The notes below the pieces were generated by a model that was given only the letters and a program-made list of their open reading frames with translations, did no database searches and was not told the origin of the DNA. This document shows positions 1-4,449 of a stretch of DNA of 7,888 nucleotides, piece after piece. Positions within the stretch are counted from its first letter, which is position 1; each line of letters opens with the position of its first letter. Origin of the DNA: Candidatus Woesearchaeota archaeon (GTDB lineage: Archaea; Nanobdellota; Nanobdellia; UBA10117; WJKY01); the NCBI GenBank assembly GCA_014728835.1, contig WJKY01000061.1, positions 1-7,888 on the forward strand, written 5' to 3'. The position numbers were made by a program, and so were the translations under genes.

Positions 1-303
1 ATTAAATGCAATACCAACTAAAATAGCAATGTCAGCTAATCTGTCAAAGGTATGATCAAGAAAATCACCGAATTTGCTTGTTCCGTATTTTTTTGCAATT
101 GCGCCATCCAATATATCAAGAAAACCATTTACAAAAACTAAGATACCTGCTAACCATAATAAATTCTGCCAGAAAAAATAACCAGCTGCAATTGCAGCTA
201 AAAGAGCAAGAAAACTAACAACATTAGGATTAACTTTTACAACTAATGCGCCGCATATTTTTTCTCTTAAATCAGGAAATTGTTTATCAACTTCGTCAAG
301 CAT
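1..303 (-). CDS. CDP-alcohol phosphatidyltransferase family protein, N-terminal part (cut by window edge)
   Basis: The first 101 residues are present and the reading frame is open to the left edge. Enzymes of this membrane family move a phospho-alcohol head group onto a CDP-activated lipid; in archaea this makes archaetidyl phospholipids such as archaetidylinositol phosphate. The signature is readable: D63-x2-D66-G67-x2-A70-K71-x7-G79-x3-D83-x3-D87, carrying all four metal/CDP-binding aspartates. It differs from the usual D-x2-D-G-x2-A-R-x8-G-x3-D-x3-D by Lys in place of Arg and one residue less before the second Gly. Hydrophobic segments lie at about residues 27-43 and 48-62, just before the motif, as the family requires. 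The ATG start at 303 is supported by a TATA-like box about 25 bp upstream, implying a leaderless message. The head-group specificity cannot be read from this fragment. Confidence 0.9.
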   Translation of the reverse strand, partial: MLDEVDKQFPDLREKICGALVVKVNPNVVSFLALLAAIAAGYFFWQNLLWLAGILVFVNGFLDILDGAIAKKYGTSKFGDFLDHTFDRLADIAILVGIAFN

Positions 304-324
304 GTTACTTGATTAACACTAAAG

Positions 325-332
325 TATTTAAA
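325..332. promoter_or_regulatory. Candidate shared TATA box for two divergent leaderless genes
   Basis: The octamer reads TATTTAAA on the + strand and TTTAAATA on the - strand; the latter matches the archaeal TATA consensus TTTAWATA. Its centre (about 328.5) is about 26 bp from the ATG at 303 (-) and about 27 bp from the ATG at 355 (+). That is where an archaeal TATA box sits when transcription starts at or next to the start codon. Neither gene has a Shine-Dalgarno site in the 51-bp gap, which agrees with leaderless messages. Dual use is inferred from geometry. Confidence 0.6.
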
Positions 333-354
333 GTTGTTTTTTCTATATTTTTTT

Positions 355-795
355 ATGGGTAAAAAAGCACTTAAGGATTTACCACTTCAGGAAATTACTT
401 TAAGAAAATATGAAAGCCCGCAAAATTTAGATAAAAGAGAATTAACCAAAAAATTTTTGCTTTCTATTGGGCTTTTACAGCCAGGCGAATCACGAGATGT
501 TATTGTTGATATTTTCCTGCAACTTATTAAAGCCAGAAAAAATAAAGATATATTAGATATTGATAAGTTTTCAAAGTTGTTAAAAGGAAAACAAGGTGCT
601 TCGCCGCCAAACATAAGAAGACAATTAAGAAGATTGCGAGCACTTAAATTAATTGAAAAACTCCCAGAAGGATATAGGATAACTGAATTTGGAAAACTTG
701 AGCCAATAATTAATGATTTTATAATACAATTCTTAGTAAACCCCTCAATTAATAGAATGCGAGAATATGCATCTAATTTAGATGAATTACAATGA
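355..795 (+). CDS. Uncharacterised winged-helix protein (146 aa)
   Basis: I do not recognise a named family. The second half looks like a winged-helix DNA-binding fold: a Ser-Pro-Pro-Asn-Ile-Arg-Arg turn and recognition helix around residues 83-100, followed by a Lys-Leu-Ile-Glu-Lys strand, a short wing and a Tyr-Arg-Ile-Thr strand around 100-115. The first 60 residues are charged and mostly helical by composition, and there is no signal peptide or membrane segment. The ATG at 355 is preferred over an in-frame TTG at 334. The TTG would add a seven-residue Phe/Leu/Tyr-rich leader translated from the T-rich spacer, whereas 355 sits about 27 bp from the TATA box. The gene overlaps the next one by ATGA, so the two are translationally coupled. 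A transcription factor or an RNA/ribosome-linked winged-helix protein are both possible. Confidence 0.75.
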   Translation: MGKKALKDLPLQEITLRKYESPQNLDKRELTKKFLLSIGLLQPGESRDVIVDIFLQLIKARKNKDILDIDKFSKLLKGKQGASPPNIRRQLRRLRALKLIEKLPEGYRITEFGKLEPIINDFIIQFLVNPSINRMREYASNLDELQ

Positions 796-1112
796 CTAAA
801 AAGAAAAAAAGAAAACAAGTTAAAAGCATAACGCCCCGACAATTATCTAAAATTTTACATAATGAATTTGAAAAAGAAAGAGCAGAAAGAATCAAAAAAC
901 AAAGACAAACATATAAAGTAATGAACAAATTAAAAAAAATAATTTCTGTTCCGATTATAATTGGTGTTGCTGCTGCAATAATAATGTGGTTTTTTTATGG
1001 ATGGGATGTATTGCTCAGAACACTTTTAAGTTGGACAATAGGTCTTACTATTTTAGCTACAATAATAACTCTTTTAGAAAGATTAATGCACAATAATGAA
1101 AGAAATAATTAA
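792..1112 (+). CDS. Small membrane protein with basic cytosolic head and two TM helices (106 aa)
   Basis: No family recognised. The N-terminus is very basic (MTKKKKRKQ) and is followed by a charged, probably coiled-coil helix to about residue 48. Two hydrophobic segments follow at roughly 50-69 and 74-95, then a short polar tail (HNNERNN). By the positive-inside rule both ends should face the cytoplasm as a hairpin. The start codon overlaps the upstream stop in an ATGA, which fixes the start and indicates co-translation with the winged-helix protein. The last 30 bp overlap the 3' end of the convergent hydrolase gene. The pairing with a DNA-binding-type protein could mean membrane anchoring of that partner, but nothing in the sequence proves it. 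Confidence 0.75.
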   Translation: MTKKKKRKQVKSITPRQLSKILHNEFEKERAERIKKQRQTYKVMNKLKKIISVPIIIGVAAAIIMWFFYGWDVLLRTLLSWTIGLTILATIITLLERLMHNNERNN

Positions 1113-1562
1113 GATTCCTACTATTGTTTCTGCAAGCCCGCCAGTTTTCATAAGACCACGAATTCTAAATTTTGAAAACGGAGACAAAGGAACTATTCCT
1201 TTTTTAGTAATTGCATCACCTGCTAAATGAGATGTATAGCCAATCAAAAAACCCATTAATATTAAATCAGGCAAATGAAAATATTTTACAATCAAAAACT
1301 TAGCTATCAAAAAAATAATAATAGGTATCCAAATACTATGCATTATTCCTCTATGTTTTGAAAAAGATCTTACTAGAGCTGAAAGCCAAGGTGATTTATG
1401 AGATGCAGATGACTCTTCCTGATCAATATCAGGAAGCAATGCACCAACAATAAGCATTGCTGCAAAACCAATTTTCATCCAAAATGTAGTGCCACCTATA
1501 AAGTAATCAAAATAGAGCACTCCAAATAATACTGCTAACAATAAATGTGTGTGGCCTTTCAT
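1083..1562 (-). CDS. YdjM-like membrane-bound metal-dependent hydrolase (DUF457 family)
   Basis: This 159-residue integral membrane protein has the metal-ligand pattern of the YdjM/LexA-binding inner-membrane hydrolase family. It shows M-K-G-H4-T-H6 at the extreme N-terminus, L-P-D45-I-D47 after the first hydrophobic stretch, H70-R-G-I-M-H75-S, and S-H112-L-A-G-D116 near the last helices. Hydrophobic stretches at about 7-26, 29-44, 76-93, 98-113 and 143-158 would be the membrane helices. The biological substrate of the family is not established. The start is fixed because the first His motif begins three residues from the ATG. It is the last gene of the leftward run, 31 bp after the zinc-ribbon gene. 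That gap holds T-tracts on this strand, so the gene may be transcribed separately. Confidence 0.85.
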   Translation of the reverse strand: MKGHTHLLLAVLFGVLYFDYFIGGTTFWMKIGFAAMLIVGALLPDIDQEESSASHKSPWLSALVRSFSKHRGIMHSIWIPIIIFLIAKFLIVKYFHLPDLILMGFLIGYTSHLAGDAITKKGIVPLSPFSKFRIRGLMKTGGLAETIVGILIISFIIVH

Positions 1563-1572
1563 GACTATAATA

Positions 1573-1593
1573 CAAATTTAAAAAATAAAAAAG
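1573..1593 (-). promoter_or_regulatory. T-rich spacer: terminator of zinc-ribbon gene and/or promoter of the hydrolase gene
   Basis: Read on the - strand this spacer is two runs of six Ts separated by one A, then AAATTTG. The T runs directly follow the zinc-ribbon stop codon and look like an archaeal T-tract terminator. The same AT block lies about 15-30 bp upstream of the ATG at 1562, so part of it could act as a weak TATA element. Sequence alone does not separate these roles. Confidence 0.4.
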
Positions 1594-1740
1594 TTAGGCT
1601 TTGCCCAATATTTTATACATACCTGTTCCGCATTTTGAGCATTTACCTTTTAGAGCTTTTCTTCCATTTTTCATGGTGACCTCTTCAGTGTCAACCATTT
1701 CTCTTTTAGCTCTGCATTTTACACAATAACCTTTTACCAT
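1594..1740 (-). CDS. Small zinc-ribbon protein, DUF5679-like (48 aa)
   Basis: This short open frame encodes 48 residues with two CxxC knuckles, C6-V-K-C9 and C34-S-K-C37, spaced as in a zinc ribbon. Between them is a V-T-M-K-N-G-R-K-A-L-K-G segment that I recognise from the DUF5679 family of tiny archaeal and bacterial proteins. Its function is unknown; the fold and basic surface suggest binding to nucleic acid or a partner protein. Translation is strongly supported by an AGGAGGT Shine-Dalgarno seven bases before the ATG. The gene starts 11 bp after the winged-helix regulator's stop codon, so the two form an operon. The protein is complete, ending in K-I-L-G-K-A, and is short enough to be missed by length-filtered gene callers. 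Confidence 0.88.
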   Translation of the reverse strand: MVKGYCVKCRAKREMVDTEEVTMKNGRKALKGKCSKCGTGMYKILGKA

Positions 1741-1746
1741 ATTTAT

Positions 1747-1753
1747 ACCTCCT
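1747..1753 (-). promoter_or_regulatory. Strong Shine-Dalgarno site of the zinc-ribbon gene, overlapping the upstream stop
   Basis: AGGAGGT on the - strand, with the GGAGG core seven bases before the ATG at 1740. Its first two bases are also the last two of the upstream gene's TAG stop codon. A ribosome ending translation upstream therefore covers this site, favouring coupled translation. It shows that genes inside operons here use Shine-Dalgarno initiation while first genes look leaderless. Confidence 0.8.
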
Positions 1754-2039
1754 ACTTATTTAAGCGTTTAGCAAGTTCTTCAAAACGATCAGCTATTTCC
1801 TGACCTTTTTTAGTTAATGAAACAAGCTTTAATCTTCCTTTTTTTTCAAATTTCACTAATCCTGCTTTTTCCATGCGTTGTAATAGATGTACAGTGTGCG
1901 AATAAGTGCACTTAGATTCTTTAGCTAACATAGATGGATACTTTTCTGTAGTACCTCTTGTTAAGCATAAGAGTAGCTCTACTGGTTTTTCCCTTAAGAA
2001 TATTTTGAACCCTTTACTTATTTTTCTAAGCACAACCAT
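1752..2039 (-). CDS. Winged-helix (MarR/ArsR-like) transcriptional regulator (95 aa)
   Basis: A single winged-helix domain fills this protein. A basic N-terminal helix (1-20) is followed by an E-L-L-L-C-L helix (21-27), the helix-turn-helix with A-K-E-S-K-C-T-Y-S-H-T-V-H-L-L-Q-R-M-E-K-A-G-L-V (about 39-62), and a wing F-E-K-K-G-R-L-K-L-V-S-L-T (64-76). A closing helix T-K-K-G-Q-E-I-A-D-R-F-E-E-L-A-K-R-L probably forms the dimer contact. The x-x-L-T-x-K-G ending of the wing is typical of MarR/PadR-like archaeal regulators. Cys25 and Cys44 could in principle sense redox or metal, but this is a guess. The ATG at 2039 lies about 30 bp from a TATA box embedded in a short inverted repeat that could be its own operator. 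The gene is followed closely by the zinc-ribbon gene. Confidence 0.85.
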   Translation of the reverse strand: MVVLRKISKGFKIFLREKPVELLLCLTRGTTEKYPSMLAKESKCTYSHTVHLLQRMEKAGLVKFEKKGRLKLVSLTKKGQEIADRFEELAKRLNK

Positions 2040-2058
2040 ACTATATACTAAAGTAAAC

Positions 2059-2076
2059 AGATAGCTTTAAATATCT
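2059..2076 (-). promoter_or_regulatory. TATA box inside a short inverted repeat, candidate autoregulatory operator
   Basis: On the + strand the site reads AGATA, eight bases, then TATCT: a perfect 5-bp inverted repeat. The TATA-like octamer TATTTAAA (- strand, 2066-2073) lies within it and is centred about 30 bp upstream of the regulator's ATG. A winged-helix dimer bound here would block TBP. The half-sites are short and could arise by chance in AT-rich DNA. The TATA call is fairly good; the operator role is inference. Confidence 0.45.
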
Positions 2077-2092
2077 TTCTCCGAAAAACAGC

Positions 2093-2830
2093 TTAAATAA
2101 GCCTTAAAAAAGCTTCTAATATATCTGCTGATAATATACTAGTTTTGTTATTTATATCTTTTTTAGGGCAAACTTCGCAAATATCAAACCCTTTTACTTT
2201 CTTGCTTTTAGATAACATTTCAAAAACAGGCATTAGTTGCTTAGGTGAGAATCCATCATTTTCTGGATATCCTGTGCCAGGCGCATATTTAGGATCAAAA
2301 ACATCAATATCAATTGAGATGTAAATGTTTTCTTTATCTTTAATGAAATTTTGTATATATTCTAATTTGCTAATTTTAATTCCTTTTTCTTTAACAAACT
2401 TAATTTCTTTTGGATAAAATTTCCTTGCACCAATAATAAGAATATTTTCAGGCTCAAAAAATCCTTCATTTACAGCAGCTTTAATTAAATCTTCGTGAGT
2501 TGGAGGTAGAAAATCATCTTCACAATCTAAATGAGCATCAAAGAAAATTAATCCACCTTTAAATTTTTGAGAAAAAGCTTTCATTAAACCATAGGCAACT
2601 GAGTGGTCGCCACCAATTCCCGCAACAATTCCTTTTTCATATGCTTTTAATGCAGTATTAGTTATATTGTCCTGAATTGTTTCAAAATCACCTGAAGTTT
2701 TAATTTCTTTCCATATTGCATCTTTTATCTCACCAGCAAACTTTTGAATAACATCTGGTGCTTCAGCTGTGCCTCTTCTTTTTCTATCAACAATACATTT
2801 GTCAAATGGAATTTTTAGTATAGTTTTCAT
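2093..2830 (-). CDS. Arginase/agmatinase-family ureohydrolase (245 aa)
   Basis: The protein belongs to the binuclear-manganese ureohydrolases, which release urea or a related group from a guanidino compound. All metal motifs are present: G-G-D75-H76-S, F-D98-A-H100-L-D102, and S-I-D174-I-D176-V-F-D179-P followed by the P-G-T-G-x-P-E loop and G-F-D-I-C-E219-V. E219 is at the position that holds the guanidinium in arginases. The N-terminal R-R-G-T-A-E-A-P-D-V-I matches the family's gPdaIR segment. At 245 residues it is shorter than typical agmatinases (around 300). The specificity loop reads P-P-T-H-E-D rather than the H-G-T seen in many agmatinases, so agmatine, arginine or another guanidino substrate cannot be told apart. 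No polyamine gene lies nearby. It is transcribed away from the thymidylate kinase gene across a 48-bp spacer. Confidence 0.88.
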   Translation of the reverse strand: MKTILKIPFDKCIVDRKRRGTAEAPDVIQKFAGEIKDAIWKEIKTSGDFETIQDNITNTALKAYEKGIVAGIGGDHSVAYGLMKAFSQKFKGGLIFFDAHLDCEDDFLPPTHEDLIKAAVNEGFFEPENILIIGARKFYPKEIKFVKEKGIKISKLEYIQNFIKDKENIYISIDIDVFDPKYAPGTGYPENDGFSPKQLMPVFEMLSKSKKVKGFDICEVCPKKDINNKTSILSADILEAFLRLI

Positions 2831-2878
2831 TATACAAATTCTTATTAATTATGGTTTTAATTCTTTCCATGATATTTT
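2831..2878. promoter_or_regulatory. Short divergent promoter region with poorly matched TATA elements
   Basis: This 48-bp AT-rich spacer separates the divergent start codons at 2830 (-) and 2879 (+). No Shine-Dalgarno site is visible before either ATG, so both genes are probably leaderless. On the - strand AATTAAAACC is centred about 27 bp from the 2830 ATG. On the + strand the best AT-rich candidate is TTATTAAT, about 33 bp from the 2879 ATG. Neither matches the consensus well. Confidence 0.35.
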
Positions 2879-3481
2879 ATGACAGTAGACAAAGGATACT
2901 TTATAACCTTGTATGGAATTAATAACCTTGGAAAAACAACCCAAGCCCAAAAACTCGTTAAATGGTTTAATAAAAAAGAATTTGAAGCAGAATATCTAAA
3001 ATATCCAATTTATGATTTGGAACCATCTGGCCCAATACTAAATGAACAATTAAGAGGTAAAAAAGGCCAAACTCTTTCTGAGGAAAAACTTCAAATGTGG
3101 TTCACATTTAATAGGCTGCACTATGAACCATCACTAAAGGAAAAATTAAACGCAGGTAAAATAATTGTCGCTGAAGATTATATTGGAACTTGTTTTGCAT
3201 GGGGCAGTGCCAAAGGTGTGGAATTAGATTTTTTGAAAACAATAAATGAACCTTTACTAAAAGAAGATTTATCTATTTTGTTTCAAGGAACGCGTTTCAG
3301 AAAAGGTATTGAACCAAATCATATTCACGAAGGAAATGATTATTTAATTGATACCGTATGCAAGGAAGTACATAATGATTTAGGTAAGGAATATGGCTGG
3401 TATACGATAGATGCTAATCAACCAGAAGATAAGGTTTTTAACGATTTATTAGCTATTGTTAAACGTGAATTAAAAATATGA
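2879..3481 (+). CDS. tmk: Divergent thymidylate kinase-like P-loop kinase (200 aa)
   Basis: The overall plan is that of dTMP kinase, which phosphorylates dTMP to dTDP for DNA synthesis. There is an N-terminal P-loop G13-I-N-N-L-G-K-T20 followed by T-Q-A-Q-K-L, an F-N-R79 helix at the place of the usual A-D-R, the A-E-D100-Y-I-G-T segment at the place of D-R-Y/F, and an arginine-containing lid around residues 138-153. Key motifs deviate: the usual E-G-x-D-G before the P-loop is Y-G-I-N-N, D-R-Y has become E-D-Y, and the L-D-x-P strand ending is L-F-Q-G. From memory, the Y-P-I-Y-D-L-E-P-S-G and A-E-D-Y-x-G-T-x-x-A-W-G pattern resembles thymidylate kinases of small-genome candidate-phyla bacteria. 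Another nucleoside monophosphate or nucleoside as substrate is possible. The stop overlaps the next start by ATGA. Confidence 0.75.
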   Translation: MTVDKGYFITLYGINNLGKTTQAQKLVKWFNKKEFEAEYLKYPIYDLEPSGPILNEQLRGKKGQTLSEEKLQMWFTFNRLHYEPSLKEKLNAGKIIVAEDYIGTCFAWGSAKGVELDFLKTINEPLLKEDLSILFQGTRFRKGIEPNHIHEGNDYLIDTVCKEVHNDLGKEYGWYTIDANQPEDKVFNDLLAIVKRELKI

Positions 3482-4071
3482 AACCAAGCCAGAAAAAGAA
3501 AGAGTTCTTTTACAGGAAAGCTAAGAAAGAAAAATATAGAGCTCGCTCAGCTTACAAACTAATTGAATTAAATAAAAAATATAAATTAATAAAACCAGGG
3601 GATATAGTTTTAGATTGCGGTGCTGCACCTGGTAGTTGGTCACAAGTTGCACTTGACATTGTTGACAAAACTGGTTTTGTATTAGCAGTTGATGTTTTAC
3701 CAGTTGCACCTTTGCAAGGCCCTTTTAAATTTTTATTAGCAGATTTAAATAAAAAAACAACTATAAACAAAATTAAAAAATCACTACCAAGAAAAGCAGA
3801 TATAGTGATGTCTGATGCAGCACCAGAGTTTTCAGGTATAAAAGAAAGAGATGCAGGATTAACTTTGCAACTTAATAAAAAAATTTTAAACATTACAAAA
3901 GAAATTTTAAAACCAAAAGGAAATTTTATTTGCAAAAGTTTTCAAAGTTCTGAATTAAATGGTTTTATTGATGAAGTTAAACAAATATTTAAATTAGTTA
4001 AAAAATCAAAACCAAGAGCTTCTATAAAAAAATCCCCAGAAATTTATATAATTGCAAAAAATAAAAATTAG
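3478..4071 (+). CDS. rlmE: FtsJ/RlmE-type rRNA ribose 2'-O-methyltransferase (197 aa)
   Basis: This SAM-dependent enzyme family methylates a ribose 2'-OH in the peptidyl-transferase region of large-subunit rRNA (U2552 in E. coli). The SAM loop is L-D46-C-G-A-A-P-G-S-W-S-Q, and the complete K-D-K-E catalytic tetrad is visible: K27 in R-S-A-Y-K-L, D113 in M-S-D-A-A-P, K153 in F-I-C-K-S-F, and E188 in S-P-E-I-Y-I-I-A. D72 in A-V-D-V is the usual ribose-binding acid. The Lys/Arg-rich first 25 residues fit rRNA binding, and the length matches archaeal members. There is no C-terminal TRAM domain, unlike some archaeal homologues. The ATG at 3478 overlaps the kinase stop (ATGA), so it is coupled to that gene; no functional link between the two is evident. 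Activity is well supported, but the exact target nucleotide is inferred from the family. Confidence 0.95.
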   Translation: MKPSQKKKEFFYRKAKKEKYRARSAYKLIELNKKYKLIKPGDIVLDCGAAPGSWSQVALDIVDKTGFVLAVDVLPVAPLQGPFKFLLADLNKKTTINKIKKSLPRKADIVMSDAAPEFSGIKERDAGLTLQLNKKILNITKEILKPKGNFICKSFQSSELNGFIDEVKQIFKLVKKSKPRASIKKSPEIYIIAKNKN

Positions 4072-4078
4072 TTTTTTT
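4072..4078 (+). terminator. T-tract terminator after the methyltransferase gene
   Basis: Seven Ts follow the TAG stop codon directly, with no hairpin before them. Archaeal RNA polymerase can terminate at such tracts. The next gene has its own promoter 12 bases further on, supporting a transcription-unit boundary here. Confidence 0.5.
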
Positions 4079-4089
4079 AAAAGCAAAGT

Positions 4090-4097
4090 TTTAAATA
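4090..4097 (+). promoter_or_regulatory. TATA box of the Lys/Arg-rich zinc protein gene
   Basis: TTTAAATA is an exact match to the archaeal consensus TTTAWATA and continues into TATAA. A purine-rich AGCAAAG just upstream could act as BRE. Transcription about 26 bp downstream would begin near 4120, giving a leader of about 22 bases that contains the Shine-Dalgarno site. It is the best-matched promoter in the window. Confidence 0.7.
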
Positions 4098-4127
4098 TAA
4101 AAAATATCTTTACATAGTTATACATTT

Positions 4128-4134
4128 AAGGAGG
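4128..4134 (+). promoter_or_regulatory. Strong Shine-Dalgarno site of the Lys/Arg-rich zinc protein gene
   Basis: AAGGAGG lies seven bases before the ATG at 4142 and fixes that start. With the consensus TATA box it suggests strong expression. A first-in-unit gene with a leader and Shine-Dalgarno contrasts with the leaderless-looking genes nearby. Confidence 0.8.
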
Positions 4135-4141
4135 ATGTTAA

Positions 4142-4420
4142 ATGGCAAGAAGAAGGAGAAGAACTAAAAGAAAAACGCGAAGAAAAACTCGAAGGAAAAC
4201 CCGCAAAAAGAAAACAAAAAGAAAAAAGAAGTGTAAGTCATGGACAAAAGCAGGAAAAAAGTGTAAGAGATACGCAGTAGGAAGTTCTAAATATTGTGCT
4301 GTACATAAGAGACGACCAATAAAAAGAAAACCAAAAAAGAAAAAAACAAGAAGAAAGAGACGAAGAAAGACTACAAAAAGAAAAACAAAACGAAGAAAAA
4401 GAAGAAGAAGGAGAAGATAA
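4142..4420 (+). CDS. Protamine-like Lys/Arg-rich protein with central C-C-C-H zinc module (92 aa)
   Basis: By my count 60 of 92 residues are Lys or Arg. Arm one (1-30) and arm two (56-92) are almost purely Lys, Arg and Thr. Between them lies a small module C31-K-S-W-T-K-A-G-K-K-C41-x10-C52-A-V-H55. Its T-K-x-G-x-x-C and Y-C-x-x-H pattern resembles the DUF5763-type mini zinc finger that occurs as short modules in bacterial, archaeal and viral proteins. The composition predicts tight nucleic-acid binding; chromatin compaction, RNA chaperoning and ribosome association are all possible, and no specific role is shown. Start, Shine-Dalgarno, consensus TATA box and following T-tracts make this a real, probably well-expressed single-gene unit. 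A chance open frame in purine-rich DNA is argued against by the ordered C-C-C-H module. Both arms use a mix of AGA, AGG, CGA, CGC, AAA and AAG codons. Confidence 0.88.
   Translation: MARRRRRTKRKTRRKTRRKTRKKKTKRKKKCKSWTKAGKKCKRYAVGSSKYCAVHKRRPIKRKPKKKKTRRKRRRKTTKRKTKRRKRRRRRR
4166..4201 (+). repeat. Three degenerate 12-bp units encoding K/R-R-K-T repeats
   Basis: Three tandem 12-bp units, AAAAGAAAAACG, CGAAGAAAAACT and CGAAGGAAAACC, encode K-R-K-T, R-R-K-T and R-R-K-T in the first basic arm. Most changes between units are synonymous. This suggests the arm grew by short tandem duplication, or that the four-residue period is under selection. Confidence 0.6.
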
Positions 4421-4448
4421 TTTTTTTTAATTATTTTTTGTTTTTTTA
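4421..4448 (+). terminator. T-tract terminator of the Lys/Arg-rich protein gene
   Basis: The stop codon is followed by runs of eight, six and seven Ts, broken by AATTA and G. This is a typical archaeal multi-T terminator for the + strand. The convergent gene's stop lies just beyond it, and on the - strand the same DNA is A-rich. It therefore offers no T-tract terminator to the opposing unit. Confidence 0.7.
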
Positions 4449-4449
4449 T

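Noticed and set aside
334..354. Extension of the winged-helix protein to the in-frame TTG at 334
   Set aside because: It would translate the T-rich promoter spacer into a Phe-rich heptapeptide, has no Shine-Dalgarno, and lies too close to the TATA box.
387..842. Long - strand open frame opposite the winged-helix gene
   Set aside because: It is antisense to two well-supported genes, has a Ser/Leu/Phe-rich composition typical of reverse-frame translation, and lacks a start signal.
3521..3935. Two - strand open frames opposite the methyltransferase gene
   Set aside because: The + strand carries the full K-D-K-E tetrad and SAM motif. The antisense frames show no motif or ribosome-binding site.
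3951..3975. CTGA and TGATGA words resembling C/D-box guide RNA elements
   Set aside because: They are in the wrong order and spacing, and lie within the methyltransferase coding sequence with no matching C' or D' boxes.
4142..4420. Idea that the Lys/Arg-rich frame is a spurious open frame in purine-rich DNA
   Set aside because: A consensus TATA box, a strong Shine-Dalgarno site, an ordered C-C-C-H module and a T-tract right after the stop all argue for a gene.
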